Below are positions 8,824 through 17,135 of a DNA stretch of 64,000 bases, piece after piece. Position 1 is the first letter of the stretch. Each line of letters starts with the position of its first letter. The notes beneath the pieces were generated by a model. The model was not told the origin of the DNA. It made no database searches and worked only from the letters and a program-made list of their open reading frames with translations. The stretch lies in assembly GCF_003626595.1 (NCBI RefSeq), contig NZ_RBAK01000015.1, forward strand, positions 62,001 to 126,000, given 5' to 3'. Both the position numbers and the translations under genes were made by a program. The stretch comes from Micromonospora endolithica. GTDB lineage: Bacteria; Actinomycetota; Actinomycetes; Mycobacteriales; Micromonosporaceae.

Positions 8824-9042
8824 TCTTCGCCGGTACCCCCGTCGGCGGGGGTCATGCGGACCCGGTGGTGGTGATTGGTCACCGGCGTGTCCGGGTGCCC
8901 GATCGGTGCTTGTCGCACCGCAACTTTGTGCGGCACCCGTCAGCCTCTTTCCGATCTGCCAGGTTTCGGCTCCCCGGCCCCAGGTTAATGGGACGCTCTG
9001 ACCGGGAGGACCACCGCTGAGAAGATCGCTTGGAGGTGACCC
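8824..9042. other. 219-bp divergent intergenic region
   Basis: Separates the dehydrogenase (minus) from the glycosyltransferase (plus) and must hold both promoters. It is less GC-rich than its neighbours around 8915-8990. I see the GGAGG ribosome-binding site of the glycosyltransferase but no convincing paired -35/-10 or operator palindrome. Confidence 0.5.
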
Positions 9043-10314
9043 ATGCGCGTCGGCCTCGTCTGCGCGCACGCCGATTCGACCAGGCGCGTCGACGGATCTG
9101 CCGTCGGTACGCACCAGCACATCGCCAAGGTCGCCGCCGAACTGGCCGCGCGCGGCCACGACGTCCGGGTGTACGAACGCCGGGACGACCCCGACCTGCC
9201 GGAGACCGTCACGGTCGACGGCTACCGGGTGGAACGCGCCCCGGTCGGGCCGGCCACCCCGGTCGGCACCCGCGAGCTGGTGCCGTACGTCGCCGAGTAC
9301 GGGCGCTGGTTGCTCGACCGCTGGTCGGGCGACTGGGCGCCGGAGGTCGTGCACGGGCACTACTGGATCGGCGGGCTGGCCGCCGCGCACGCGGTCCGCG
9401 CCACGGACATCCCGGTGGTGCAGACGTTCCACTCCCTCGGCGTCGAACAGCTGCGCCACCTCGGCGGACGCTACGACGGGCCGGGCGAGCGCATCCCGCT
9501 GGAGCGGGCGTTGACCCGGGCGGTGGACATCGCGGTCGCGCAGAGCAACGACGAGGTCGACGAGCTGACCCGGATGGGGCTGCAACGCGCGTCGGTGGCG
9601 ATGGTCCCACCCGGCGTCGACACCGCCCGGTTCCATCCCGACGGGGAGGCGGCCCCGCGTGACCGGCGGCCCCGCATCCTGTCCGTCGGCGGTCTCACCC
9701 CCGGCCACGGCGCGGAGGACCTGATCCGGGCCATGCGCCTGGTCGGGGACGCCGAACTAGTCATCGCCGGTGGTCCGCCGGCCGAGCAGCTCGCCGACCA
9801 CGCGGAGGCGCGTCACCTGCGAGCGGTCGCCGAACGCAACGGGGTGGCCGAGCAGGTGAAGCTGGTCGGCGCGGTCCCGCACGAGCAGATGGCCACCTGG
9901 TACCGCTCGGCCGACGTGGTCGCCTGCACCCCGCACTACTCCACCGCCGGCCGGGTGTCGCTGGAGGCGATGGCGTGCGGCGTGCCGGTCGTCGGGTACG
10001 CGATGGGCGGCATCGCCGACGCGGTGGTGGACGAGGTGACCGGGCGGCTGGTACCACCGGGTGACGTCCGTTCGCTCGGCGTGACGCTGCGCCGGCTCCT
10101 CGCCGACAACGCCAGCCGGTTCGCGTACGGGCACGCGGCGGTGGACCGGGTGCGGTGCAGCTACACGTGGGAACGGACGGCGGGTGCCCTGGAGCGGCTC
10201 TACGAGCGGGTGATCGGGCGCCGCCACCCGATCGAGGCCACCGCGCCGGTGACCGTGCCGGAGACCGACACGGTGCCGGAGACGGTCACCACCACCCCGG
10301 TCGAGGCCGCCTGA
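9043..10314 (+). CDS. GT4-family glycosyltransferase
   Basis: GT-B-fold retaining glycosyltransferase of 423 residues, most likely using a nucleotide sugar in the cytoplasm. The N-terminal half has VGTHQHIAKVAAELAARGH and VHGHYWIGG; the donor half has PPGVDTARF, SVGGLTPGHG and the family ExxxxxxxE region in RVSLEAMACGVPVVGYAMGG. The arrangement resembles MshA/sucrose-phosphate-synthase-like enzymes, but the acceptor cannot be assigned. ATG 9043 follows TTGGAGGTGACCC, a strong ribosome-binding site. The last 35 residues are a Thr/Pro/Val-rich tail. Confidence 0.88.
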   Translation: MRVGLVCAHADSTRRVDGSAVGTHQHIAKVAAELAARGHDVRVYERRDDPDLPETVTVDGYRVERAPVGPATPVGTRELVPYVAEYGRWLLDRWSGDWAPEVVHGHYWIGGLAAAHAVRATDIPVVQTFHSLGVEQLRHLGGRYDGPGERIPLERALTRAVDIAVAQSNDEVDELTRMGLQRASVAMVPPGVDTARFHPDGEAAPRDRRPRILSVGGLTPGHGAEDLIRAMRLVGDAELVIAGGPPAEQLADHAEARHLRAVAERNGVAEQVKLVGAVPHEQMATWYRSADVVACTPHYSTAGRVSLEAMACGVPVVGYAMGGIADAVVDEVTGRLVPPGDVRSLGVTLRRLLADNASRFAYGHAAVDRVRCSYTWERTAGALERLYERVIGRRHPIEATAPVTVPETDTVPETVTTTPVEAA

Positions 10315-10335
10315 GCGGGATCGATCCGATCGGAG

Positions 10336-10369
10336 AAAGGGCCGGGCCGCGCCACGTGGCCCGGCCTTT
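10336..10369. terminator. bidirectional terminator
   Basis: AAAGG/GCCGGGCC pairs with GGCCCGGCCTTT (one bulged G). The T-rich ends on both strands suit termination of the glycosyltransferase gene and of the convergent membrane-protein gene. Confidence 0.8.
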
Positions 10370-10418
10370 CCCGCCCCGCCGCCCGGCCGCGTCGGGACCG
10401 GGCCGACCGGGGCCGGGA

Positions 10419-11315
10419 TCAGCCCGGCCGGACCGGCGAGCCGACGCCCACCATCGGGCGGTCCAGTTCCGGCGCGACCTTGTGGTGGTGCTGTGGCTCG
10501 GCGTACCGGGTCAGGCCGATGACGGCGGCCAGGGTGACCAGGAAGCCGGCCGCCGCCAGCCACTCCCGGCCCGGCCAGATCTTGTCGTCGAGCAGGAGCA
10601 GGCCGACGATCGCGGCGGGCACCGCGCCGGCGGCGTCCATCGCGGCCACCGCCGCCGTGGTCGACCCCCGCTGCATGGCCAGGCCGAGCAGCAACTGGCC
10701 GACCAGCGAGTGGGCGATCAGCAGATAGAGCAACGGATCACGGGCGAACGCCTCCACCGACGGCGCCGACGCCAGCGGGCGGGCGGCCACGGCCGCCGCG
10801 GAGAACGCCATGCCCGCCAGCGAGCCGAGTGCCACCGAGCCGGGCGAGCCGTGCAGGCGTACGGCGAAGAATCCCAGGACACCGATCACGGCGAGCGCCG
10901 CCCCCAGCGCCACCAGTCCCGCCGTACCGAGCTGTTTGGACGGTGCCGGCCGGGCGGACAGCACCAGGGCGCTGATCCCGGCGAACAGCAGCACCAGCAG
11001 CGCCACCTCGGCGGCCGGCAGTCGCCACTTCAGCACCACCACGCCGAGCACGGCGGTGACCCCCAGGCCGGCGGCGACGCTGGCCTGCACGAGGAACAGC
11101 GGCAGGTCCCGACGGGCCAGGAACGCCAGCACGAAACCGGCCACCTGGCAGCCCAGCCCGATCAGATAGGTGCGGTGCCCGGCCAGCCGCAGCAGCAGTG
11201 CCGGGTCGAACGTGTGGTGCACCGTCGTCCGGGCGGCGGCGACCGACTGGAGCAGGTTGGCGACGCCGTACGCGACGATCATCGCCGCGAGGAAGCACCA
11301 GCCGGAGGAGACCAC
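10419..11315 (-). CDS. multi-pass membrane protein, DMT/EamA-like
   Basis: 298 residues with about nine to ten hydrophobic segments, resembling the drug/metabolite transporter fold (two halves, each with Gly/Ala-rich helices). The short hydrophilic C-terminal tail contains EPQHHHKVAPE. Substrate unknown. Start GTG 11315 is supported by TATCCT (11327-11322) 6 nt upstream, a leaderless-type arrangement, so it may have its own promoter although hisN ends only 26 bp upstream on the same strand. Confidence 0.75.
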   Translation of the reverse strand: MVSSGWCFLAAMIVAYGVANLLQSVAAARTTVHHTFDPALLLRLAGHRTYLIGLGCQVAGFVLAFLARRDLPLFLVQASVAAGLGVTAVLGVVVLKWRLPAAEVALLVLLFAGISALVLSARPAPSKQLGTAGLVALGAALAVIGVLGFFAVRLHGSPGSVALGSLAGMAFSAAAVAARPLASAPSVEAFARDPLLYLLIAHSLVGQLLLGLAMQRGSTTAAVAAMDAAGAVPAAIVGLLLLDDKIWPGREWLAAAGFLVTLAAVIGLTRYAEPQHHHKVAPELDRPMVGVGSPVRPG

Positions 11316-11341
11316 CTGGCGAGGATAGAGGCTGTCGACGG

Positions 11342-12160
11342 TCAGCGCGCGGTTGCCCGACCCAGCCGGCCGAGGATGTCGGCGTGCAGCGGACCGTTCG
11401 TGGCGACGGCGCTGATGTCGCCGGAAACGGGGTCACCAGGGGCGGGAGCACCGTCGAGGGTGGTGAACGTGCCACCCGCCTCGGTGACGATGGGCACCAG
11501 CGCGGCCACGTCCCACAGCGACAGCTCCGGCTCCACCATGACGTCCAGTGCGCCCTCGGCCAGCAGCATGTAACCGTAGAAGTCGCCGTACGCCCGGCTG
11601 CGCCAGGTGTCCCGCATCACCTGGAGCATCGCGTCCAGCCGGCCGGCCTGCTCCCAGCCCTCCAGGGACGAGTAGCAGAAGCTCGCGTCGGCCAGGTCGC
11701 GTACGCCGGAGACCCGGATCGGGGTGCCGTGCCCGGCGTCCGGGCCCGCGTACGCCCCCGCGCCGCGCGCCGCCCACCAGCGGCGGCCCAGCGCCGGCGC
11801 GGACACCAGTCCGGCGACCGGCCGGTCGCCCTCCAGCAACGCGATCAGGGTGGCCCAGACCGGCACGCCACGGACGAAGTTCTTGGTCCCGTCGATCGGG
11901 TCGACCACCCACCGCCGGCCGTCCGGACCGGTCGCCGGCTGCTCGCCGTACTCCTCGCCGAGCAGCCCGTCACCCGGCCGGTGGGTCGCCAGCAGCGCAC
12001 GGATCTCCCGCTCCACCGCGGTGTCCGCGTCGGAGACCGGGGTGAGGTCCGGCTTGGCCTCGACGCGCAGGTCGAGAGCCCGGAACCGGGCCGTCGAGAT
12101 GGCGTCCGCGGCGTCCGCGAGCAGGTGGGCGAGGGTGAGGTCGTCGGCGTACCCGGTCAT
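11342..12160 (-). CDS. hisN: histidinol-phosphatase, inositol-monophosphatase family
   Basis: Mg-dependent phosphatase of 272 residues. The IMPase metal motifs are LLGEEYGE, WVVDPIDGTKNF and SLWDVAALVPIV. Actinobacterial proteins of this type (IMPase fold with DGTKNFVRG) serve as HisN, the histidinol-phosphate phosphatase of histidine synthesis. ATG 12160 lies 7 nt after TACCGT (12173-12168) with no ribosome-binding site, so a leaderless mRNA is predicted. The 25-bp gap to rsgA is small, but this promoter suggests independent expression. Confidence 0.85.
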   Translation of the reverse strand: MTGYADDLTLAHLLADAADAISTARFRALDLRVEAKPDLTPVSDADTAVEREIRALLATHRPGDGLLGEEYGEQPATGPDGRRWVVDPIDGTKNFVRGVPVWATLIALLEGDRPVAGLVSAPALGRRWWAARGAGAYAGPDAGHGTPIRVSGVRDLADASFCYSSLEGWEQAGRLDAMLQVMRDTWRSRAYGDFYGYMLLAEGALDVMVEPELSLWDVAALVPIVTEAGGTFTTLDGAPAPGDPVSGDISAVATNGPLHADILGRLGRATAR

Positions 12161-12185
12161 GGTCCCGACGGTAGTCGCGGCCGGG

Positions 12186-13172
12186 TCAGCTACCGGCGAG
12201 CGGGTCGCCCGGATTCCGTTGCTCGGGCTCCGCGCGGCCGTCGCCCTCGCCGGCCCGGGAGGCCAGCAGCCGACGGTACGAGGCCAGCCGGCGCGCGTCG
12301 GCCTTGCCGGCGGCCACCCAGGCGTCCAACCCGCAGTCCGCCTCGTCGGCGGTGTGCGGGCAGTTCGCCGGGCAGTCCACCGTGCCCTCGACCAGGTCCG
12401 GGAAACCGTGCAGCAGGCTGTCGGCGGAGACGTGGGCCAGCCCGAAGCTGCGCACCCCGGGTGTGTCGACGATCCACCCCGGCACCTCGTCGCGGCCCCG
12501 CACGGCCGGCAGTGGCAGCGCCACCGCGCTGGTGGAGGTGTGCCGGCCGCGGCCGATCGCGCTGACCGTGCCGACCGCCCGCGCCGCGTCCGGCACCAGG
12601 CGGTTGACCAGCGTCGACTTGCCCACCCCGGAGTGCCCGACCATGACCGACACCCGGCCTTCGAGCAGGTCGCGCAGGGCCGCCAGGTCCGAGTCCGGGC
12701 GGATCAGCACGTACGGCAGCTCCAGCTCGGCGTAGTAGTCGAGCACCGCCTCCGGGCCGGCCAGGTCGGCCTTGGTCAGGCACAGCAGCGGCTCGATGCC
12801 GGCGTCGTACGCGGCCACCAGGCACCGGTCGACGAACCCGGCCCGGGGCGGCGGGTCGGCCAGCGCGCTGACGATCACGAGCTGGTCGGCGTTGGCCACC
12901 ACCACCCGCTCCAACCGACCCTCGGCGGTGGTCTCGTCGTCGTCGGCGGTCCGCCGCAGCACCGACCTGCGCTCGGCGATCCGGACGATCCGGGCCAGCG
13001 CCCCGTCCGCGCCGGAGACGTCGCCGACCAGGCCCACCCGGTCACCCACCACCACCGACTTGCGGCCCAGCTCGCGGGCCCGCATCGCGGTCACCAGGGG
13101 TGCGTCGGGGCCGGCCTCGACCAGTACGCACGTGTAACGCCCCCGGTCCACGGCGATAACGAAACCGTCCAC
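12186..13172 (-). CDS. rsgA: ribosome small-subunit-dependent GTPase A
   Basis: Circularly permuted GTPase for late 30S maturation: G4-like LTKADLA precedes the P-loop GHSGVGKSTLVNRL, followed by DTPG, then a C-terminal zinc knuckle (CPANCPHTADEADCG). The first standard start, GTG 13172, begins at DGFVIAV. The frame is open upstream and encodes a basic stretch (REYDEDDVRVRPGKSSRPR) that looks like the usual actinobacterial N-terminus, yet no ATG/GTG/TTG occurs before the in-frame stop. CTG 13274, after a G-rich tract, is the only plausible alternative. It lies just downstream of aroA. Confidence 0.9.
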   Translation of the reverse strand: MDGFVIAVDRGRYTCVLVEAGPDAPLVTAMRARELGRKSVVVGDRVGLVGDVSGADGALARIVRIAERRSVLRRTADDDETTAEGRLERVVVANADQLVIVSALADPPPRAGFVDRCLVAAYDAGIEPLLCLTKADLAGPEAVLDYYAELELPYVLIRPDSDLAALRDLLEGRVSVMVGHSGVGKSTLVNRLVPDAARAVGTVSAIGRGRHTSTSAVALPLPAVRGRDEVPGWIVDTPGVRSFGLAHVSADSLLHGFPDLVEGTVDCPANCPHTADEADCGLDAWVAAGKADARRLASYRRLLASRAGEGDGRAEPEQRNPGDPLAGS

Positions 13173-13312
13173 CGCGTCGGAGTGCCGGGGCCGGGTCCGG
13201 GTACGGGGGCGCGACGACTTGCCCGGTCGTACCCGGACATCGTCCTCGTCGTACTCGCGTCGCCTGGTCGCCAGGACCCGCCCCCCGTCGCGTCAGCTCT
13301 CGCCGGTCGCCG

Positions 13313-14614
13313 TCAACTCTTGCCGGTCACCATCGCCGACCATAGTGCCGGGAACTCCGGCATGGTCTTCGAGGTGCAGGACACGTCGTCCAGCTCGATG
13401 CCCGGCACGGCCAGGCCGGCCACCGCGGCGGCGTGCGCCATCCGGTGGTCGTGGTAGGTGCCGAACATCCCGCCGCGCAGCGGCCGGGGCCGGACCGCCA
13501 GCCCGTCCGGCAGCTCGGTGATGTCCGCGCCGAGGGCGGTGAACTCCCGGTACAGCGCGCCCAGGCGGTCGGTCTCGTGCCCGCGGATGTGACCGACGCC
13601 GGTGAACACCGACGGCGAGTCGGCGAGCAGGGCGAGCGCCGTCAGCGCCGGTGTCAGCTCGCTGACGTCGGACAGGTCGGCGGTCAGGCCGTGCACGGTG
13701 CCGGTGCCCCGCACGGTCAGCCCGGCCGTCGAGAGGGTCACCGCGCCGCCCATCCGGGTCAACAGCGAGCGGAGCTGGTCGACCGGCTGCATGCTGCCGC
13801 GCGGCCAACCCCCCACGGTCACCTCGCCGCCGGTGACCAGGGCGGCGGCGAAGAACGGCACCGCGCCGGACAGGTCCGGCTCGATCTCCCAGCCCCGTCC
13901 GGTCACCGGACCCGGCTCGACCGCCCACACGTCGGGCGTGGAGTCGTCGACGGCCGCCCCGGCGGCCCGGAGCATCTGCACGGTCATCCGCAGGTGCGGC
14001 GCGGACGGCACCGGCGCGCCGACGTGCCGGACCACGACACCCCGGTCGAACCGGGGCGCGGCCAGCAGCAGACCGGAGACGAGCTGACTGGAGGCGGACG
14101 CGTCGATCACCACCTCACCGCCGGTCACCCGGCCGGCGCCGAGCACGGCCAGCGGCAGGCTGTCCGGGCCGGGCACGTCCACCCGTACGCCCAGCGACCG
14201 CAGCGCCCCGATCAGCGGGCCCAGCGGCCGGACGCGGGCCTGCGGGTCGCCGTCGAAGGTGATCCGCCCGTCGGCGAGACCGGCCACCGGCGGCACGAAC
14301 CGCATGATCGTGCCGGCCAGGCCGACGTCGACGTGCGCCGGACCGACCAGCGGGTGCGGTCGGACCAGCCACCGCTCGTCGTCGCTGGTCGACATGTGCG
14401 CGCCCAGCGCCCGCAGGCCGGCGGCCATCAGCTCGGTGTCCCGGGCGCGCAGCGGCCCGGCCAGTGTCGACGGGCCGCTGGCCAGTGCGCTGAGCACCAG
14501 GGCCCGCGCGGTCAGCGACTTCGAGCCGGGCAGGCGCAACACGGCCCTGACCGGATCGGATGCGGTCGGAGCGGTCCACGGCTGCGGCGGCCGGGTCGCC
14601 GTCAGGTTCCCCAC
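13313..14614 (-). CDS. aroA: 3-phosphoshikimate 1-carboxyvinyltransferase (EPSP synthase)
   Basis: Transfers enolpyruvyl from PEP to shikimate 3-phosphate in aromatic amino-acid synthesis. 433 residues, normal length. The N-terminal LPGSKSLTARALVLSALA and the C-terminal GTYHDHRMAHAAAVAGL carry the substrate-binding residues; the repeated inside-out alpha/beta modules are evident. GTG 14614 is chosen because homology starts at TATRPPQPW and CAGAAT (14626-14621) lies 6 nt upstream. It is divergent from the SRAP gene and upstream of rsgA, an order also seen in mycobacteria. Confidence 0.96.
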   Translation of the reverse strand: MGNLTATRPPQPWTAPTASDPVRAVLRLPGSKSLTARALVLSALASGPSTLAGPLRARDTELMAAGLRALGAHMSTSDDERWLVRPHPLVGPAHVDVGLAGTIMRFVPPVAGLADGRITFDGDPQARVRPLGPLIGALRSLGVRVDVPGPDSLPLAVLGAGRVTGGEVVIDASASSQLVSGLLLAAPRFDRGVVVRHVGAPVPSAPHLRMTVQMLRAAGAAVDDSTPDVWAVEPGPVTGRGWEIEPDLSGAVPFFAAALVTGGEVTVGGWPRGSMQPVDQLRSLLTRMGGAVTLSTAGLTVRGTGTVHGLTADLSDVSELTPALTALALLADSPSVFTGVGHIRGHETDRLGALYREFTALGADITELPDGLAVRPRPLRGGMFGTYHDHRMAHAAAVAGLAVPGIELDDVSCTSKTMPEFPALWSAMVTGKS

Positions 14615-14716
14615 GGTGACATTCTGCCGTGCCCACCGACCGGTGGCGCCAACCGCCGTCCCGACTCCCGGTGAGCGGGACAGCCGAACCCACTCCGGCG
14701 CGTTAGGTTGTGCACC

Positions 14717-15427
14717 ATGTGCGGGAGGTACGCGACGACCCGGAGCGCCGGCGACCTGAGCGCGCTCTTCGAGTCCTTCGACGACACCGGAGGCCGGCTC
14801 GCCGCCGACCACAACGTCGCGCCGACCGACCCCGTCCCGCTGGTCCGGATCTCCGCCGAGGGGCACCGCGCGCTCTGCCTCGGGCGCTGGGGCCTGCTGC
14901 CGCCGTGGTCCCGGTCGGCCGCCGGCGCCGCCCGCATGATCAACGCCCGCGCCGAGACGGTCGCCACCAGCCGGGCGTACGCGCCGTCCTTCGCCCGCCG
15001 GCGCTGTCTGGTCCCGGCCGACGGCTGGTACGAGTGGGTCCGCTCGACCGGTGGCGGCAAGCAGGCCTACTACCTGACCCCGCGGGACGGCTCGGTGCTC
15101 GCCTTCGCCGGCATCTGGTCGGTCTGGGAGGGCCCGGCCGGCCCGGTGACCACGGTCAGCGTGCTTACCACGGCCGCCCTCGGCGAGTTGGCCGAGGTGC
15201 ACGACCGGATGCCGCTGCTGCTCCCGGCCGGGCGCTGGGCCGGGTGGCTGGCGCCGAACGACCGCCCGGAGACACTGCTCGACCCGCCGCCGCCCGACTG
15301 GCTCGCCGGTCTGGAGATCCGGCCGGTGGGCCCCGCTGTCGGCGATGTCCGCAACGACGGGCCGCACCTCACCGCGCGGGTGCCGGTGCCCCGTCCCGCC
15401 GTGGCCGAGGAGGTGCCGCTCTTCTGA
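14717..15427 (+). CDS. SRAP-domain (HMCES/YedK) abasic-site protein
   Basis: Crosslinks covalently to abasic sites in single-stranded DNA through the N-terminal Cys2, shielding them from cleavage. 236 residues. MCGRY opens the protein, so after Met removal Cys is N-terminal as required; NARAET, RCLVPADGWYEW and HDRMPLLL supply the conserved active-site region. ATG 14717 sits 7 nt after TAGGTT (14704-14709), the clearest leaderless-type start here; TTG 14708 would bury Cys2 and is rejected. Part of the DNA-damage response in many bacteria; no LexA box was identified. Confidence 0.95.
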   Translation: MCGRYATTRSAGDLSALFESFDDTGGRLAADHNVAPTDPVPLVRISAEGHRALCLGRWGLLPPWSRSAAGAARMINARAETVATSRAYAPSFARRRCLVPADGWYEWVRSTGGGKQAYYLTPRDGSVLAFAGIWSVWEGPAGPVTTVSVLTTAALGELAEVHDRMPLLLPAGRWAGWLAPNDRPETLLDPPPPDWLAGLEIRPVGPAVGDVRNDGPHLTARVPVPRPAVAEEVPLF

Positions 15428-15619
15428 CCGCCGTCACATAGTCGAGTGTGATTTGCCAGAGTTGCGGGTGAAACGTCACTCGCACTTTCCGCCGTATTCC
15501 CCGCAGAGCCTTGTCTCCGTGCGCCCAAATGCGATAGAACACAGCGCCGGCAGTGGGCCCGTTCGCACGGGGCGAACGACGTCCACCGATCTTGCCGGTC
15601 CCACGGGGGAGGTGGGTGG

Positions 15620-16015
15620 ATGACACGGGCACGCATGCCCCGCCCGCACGAGGTTGCCGCCGCACGACGCGATCCGCGACTACTGCGGGCCCTGCGCGAG
15701 CGCCGACACGACGATGCGTGGCGGACCAGAGGAACCTGTCAGAGTGTCGACCCGGAAACGTTCTTTCCGGCGCCGAACGAACCGGCCGACGCGGCCATCG
15801 CGCTCTGTCGAAGCTGCGACGTGCAGGGCTCCTGCCTCGCCTGGGCGCTGGAGGTCGGCGACTGCCACGGCGTCTGGGGTGGCACGACCCCGCGCGAGAG
15901 ACGGGCGATGCTCGTCGCCTGGCGCAGTGAGGTGCAGCCCGATCCGGACGCCGTCGACGAGGCGGGTCCACCGGTCCGCGACCGCCTGCTCACCCTGGTG
16001 CCACTCGGCCGCTGA
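15620..16015 (+). CDS. WhiB-family Fe-S regulator
   Basis: WhiB-like protein of 131 residues with the four iron-sulfur ligands Cys40, Cys63, Cys66 and Cys72 (C-x2-C-x5-C after the first Cys) and the downstream G[VI]WGG turn (HGVWGGTTPRERRAM). It has a roughly 30-residue basic N-terminal extension and a 35-residue acidic C-terminal tail, and lacks the AT-hook of WhiB7, so I do not assign a subclass. GGGGGAGGTGGG precedes ATG 15620. The 192-bp upstream region (15428-15619) is markedly AT-richer than its surroundings, as is usual for regulated whiB promoters. Confidence 0.9.
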   Translation: MTRARMPRPHEVAAARRDPRLLRALRERRHDDAWRTRGTCQSVDPETFFPAPNEPADAAIALCRSCDVQGSCLAWALEVGDCHGVWGGTTPRERRAMLVAWRSEVQPDPDAVDEAGPPVRDRLLTLVPLGR

Positions 16016-16114
16016 CGCCCGTCCCGGGTGCGCCGCGTCGGTTCCGCGAGTCGATCGGGGCGGGGTCGGGTGGTACCGGCCGGGCCGTCCGGGTTCGGGC
16101 CGCACAATGGGCGG

Positions 16115-16789
16115 GTGTCGAGCGACGACGGGGCCCCCGGCCGGGACGGCCCGAAGGACGGGGCCCCCGGCCGGGACGGCCCGGACGACGAGATCCCGAC
16201 CCCGCGCGGCCCCGCCCGCGTCGACACCGACGTTCCGGCCGGTGCGCCGGCCGCCCTGCTGGTGCTGGGTCACGGCGCCGGTGGTGCCGTCGACGCTCCG
16301 GACCTGCTGGCACTCCGGGACGCCGCCGTCGCCGCCGGGCTGGTGGTGGTCCGGGTGACCCAGCCGTACCGGGTGGCCGGCCGGCGCGCTCCCGCCCCGG
16401 CGGGACACCTCGACGAGGCGTGGACGGCGGTGCTCGGCGTTCTCCGCGGGCGGCATCCGGACGTACCCCTGGTGGTGGGCGGGCGGTCCAGCGGCGCGCG
16501 GGTGGCCTGCCGCACGGCGACCGCCGTGGGGGCCGCCGGAGTGGTGGCGCTCGCGTTCCCGCTGCACCCGCCCGGGCGTCCGGAGCGGTCGCGGGCCGGG
16601 GAACTGGCGTCCGGAGTGCCCACGCTGGTGGTCAACGGCGACCGGGACCCGTTCGGGGTGCCGGCGGGCGGTCCGCACGTGCGGGTGGCGATCCGGCCCG
16701 GCGAGCGGCACGACCTGCGGGGGGATCCGGCCGGTACGGCGGCGGTGGTGCGGGACTGGCTGCGTGGCCAGGGCTGGACCCAGCGCTGA
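16115..16789 (+). CDS. alpha/beta-hydrolase-like protein (KANL3/Tex30 type)
   Basis: 224 residues. After an acidic Gly-rich N-terminus come LLVLGHGAGG (oxyanion region), LVVGGRSSGARVA (nucleophile elbow with Ser in GGRSSGAR), NGDRDPFG and a late His in PGERHDL, matching small dienelactone-hydrolase-like proteins. Substrate unknown. Start GTG 16115 is 6 nt after CACAAT (16103-16108). The N-terminus contains an exact ten-residue duplication (DGAPGRDGP repeated) encoded by a 30-bp tandem repeat. Confidence 0.8.
   Translation: MSSDDGAPGRDGPKDGAPGRDGPDDEIPTPRGPARVDTDVPAGAPAALLVLGHGAGGAVDAPDLLALRDAAVAAGLVVVRVTQPYRVAGRRAPAPAGHLDEAWTAVLGVLRGRHPDVPLVVGGRSSGARVACRTATAVGAAGVVALAFPLHPPGRPERSRAGELASGVPTLVVNGDRDPFGVPAGGPHVRVAIRPGERHDLRGDPAGTAAVVRDWLRGQGWTQR
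16127..16186. repeat. 30-bp tandem duplication inside a coding region
   Basis: Units 16127-16156 and 16157-16186 are identical except in the last codon (AAG versus GAC). They encode DGAPGRDGP-K and DGAPGRDGP-D at the start of the hydrolase. Confidence 0.95.
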
Positions 16790-17069
16790 CCACCGGCCCG
16801 ATCCGCCGGGGGACGCCGGATCCGGCCGGAACGGCCGGTGCGCACGGCTGCCGGGCGACCACCGGGCGGGACGGGCCGGCCGTGTCCGGGGGCGGCGCAG
16901 GGTCGTTGCATCGGATGGTGCCGTCCGTCCGGTTCGGGCGGCGGTACCGGTCCTCCCAGGCCCTTCCTGGTCCCAGCGTCGGTCTCCGCCGAGGTCGACC
17001 CGGGGCCAGGATGGGGACCGGGAGGTCGCTGGGGCTTGAGTCGTCTCATCGCCGTTACGGCAACGGCGC
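16790..17069. other. non-coding stretch before sigR
   Basis: No coding sequence convinces me here. It holds a GCCGGATCCGGC palindrome just after the hydrolase stop, a possible terminator element. The rest up to the SigR-type promoter is ordinary GC-rich sequence with no clear tRNA or conserved RNA. Confidence 0.5.
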
Positions 17070-17096
17070 GGAATGTCCCGCCCGTCCGATCGCGTT
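17070..17096 (+). promoter_or_regulatory. SigR-type promoter (GGAAT-N19-GTT)
   Basis: GGAAT at 17070-17074 and GTT at 17094-17096 are 19 nt apart, fitting the known SigR consensus GGAAT-N18/19-GTT. A transcript starting near 17103 would carry the ribosome-binding site GAGGGGGGAG and GTG 17136, the start of the extended SigR form. It is the expected autoregulatory promoter. Confidence 0.7.
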
Positions 17097-17135
17097 ACAA
17101 CCCCCGGACGACATTTCTGGCGAGGGGGGAGACCG

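Noticed and set aside
15428..15619. Possible SigR promoter before the whiB gene (GGAAT on the minus strand near 15500)
   Set aside because: The distance to the next GTT is about 21 nt, outside the 18-19 nt window, and it points away from whiB.
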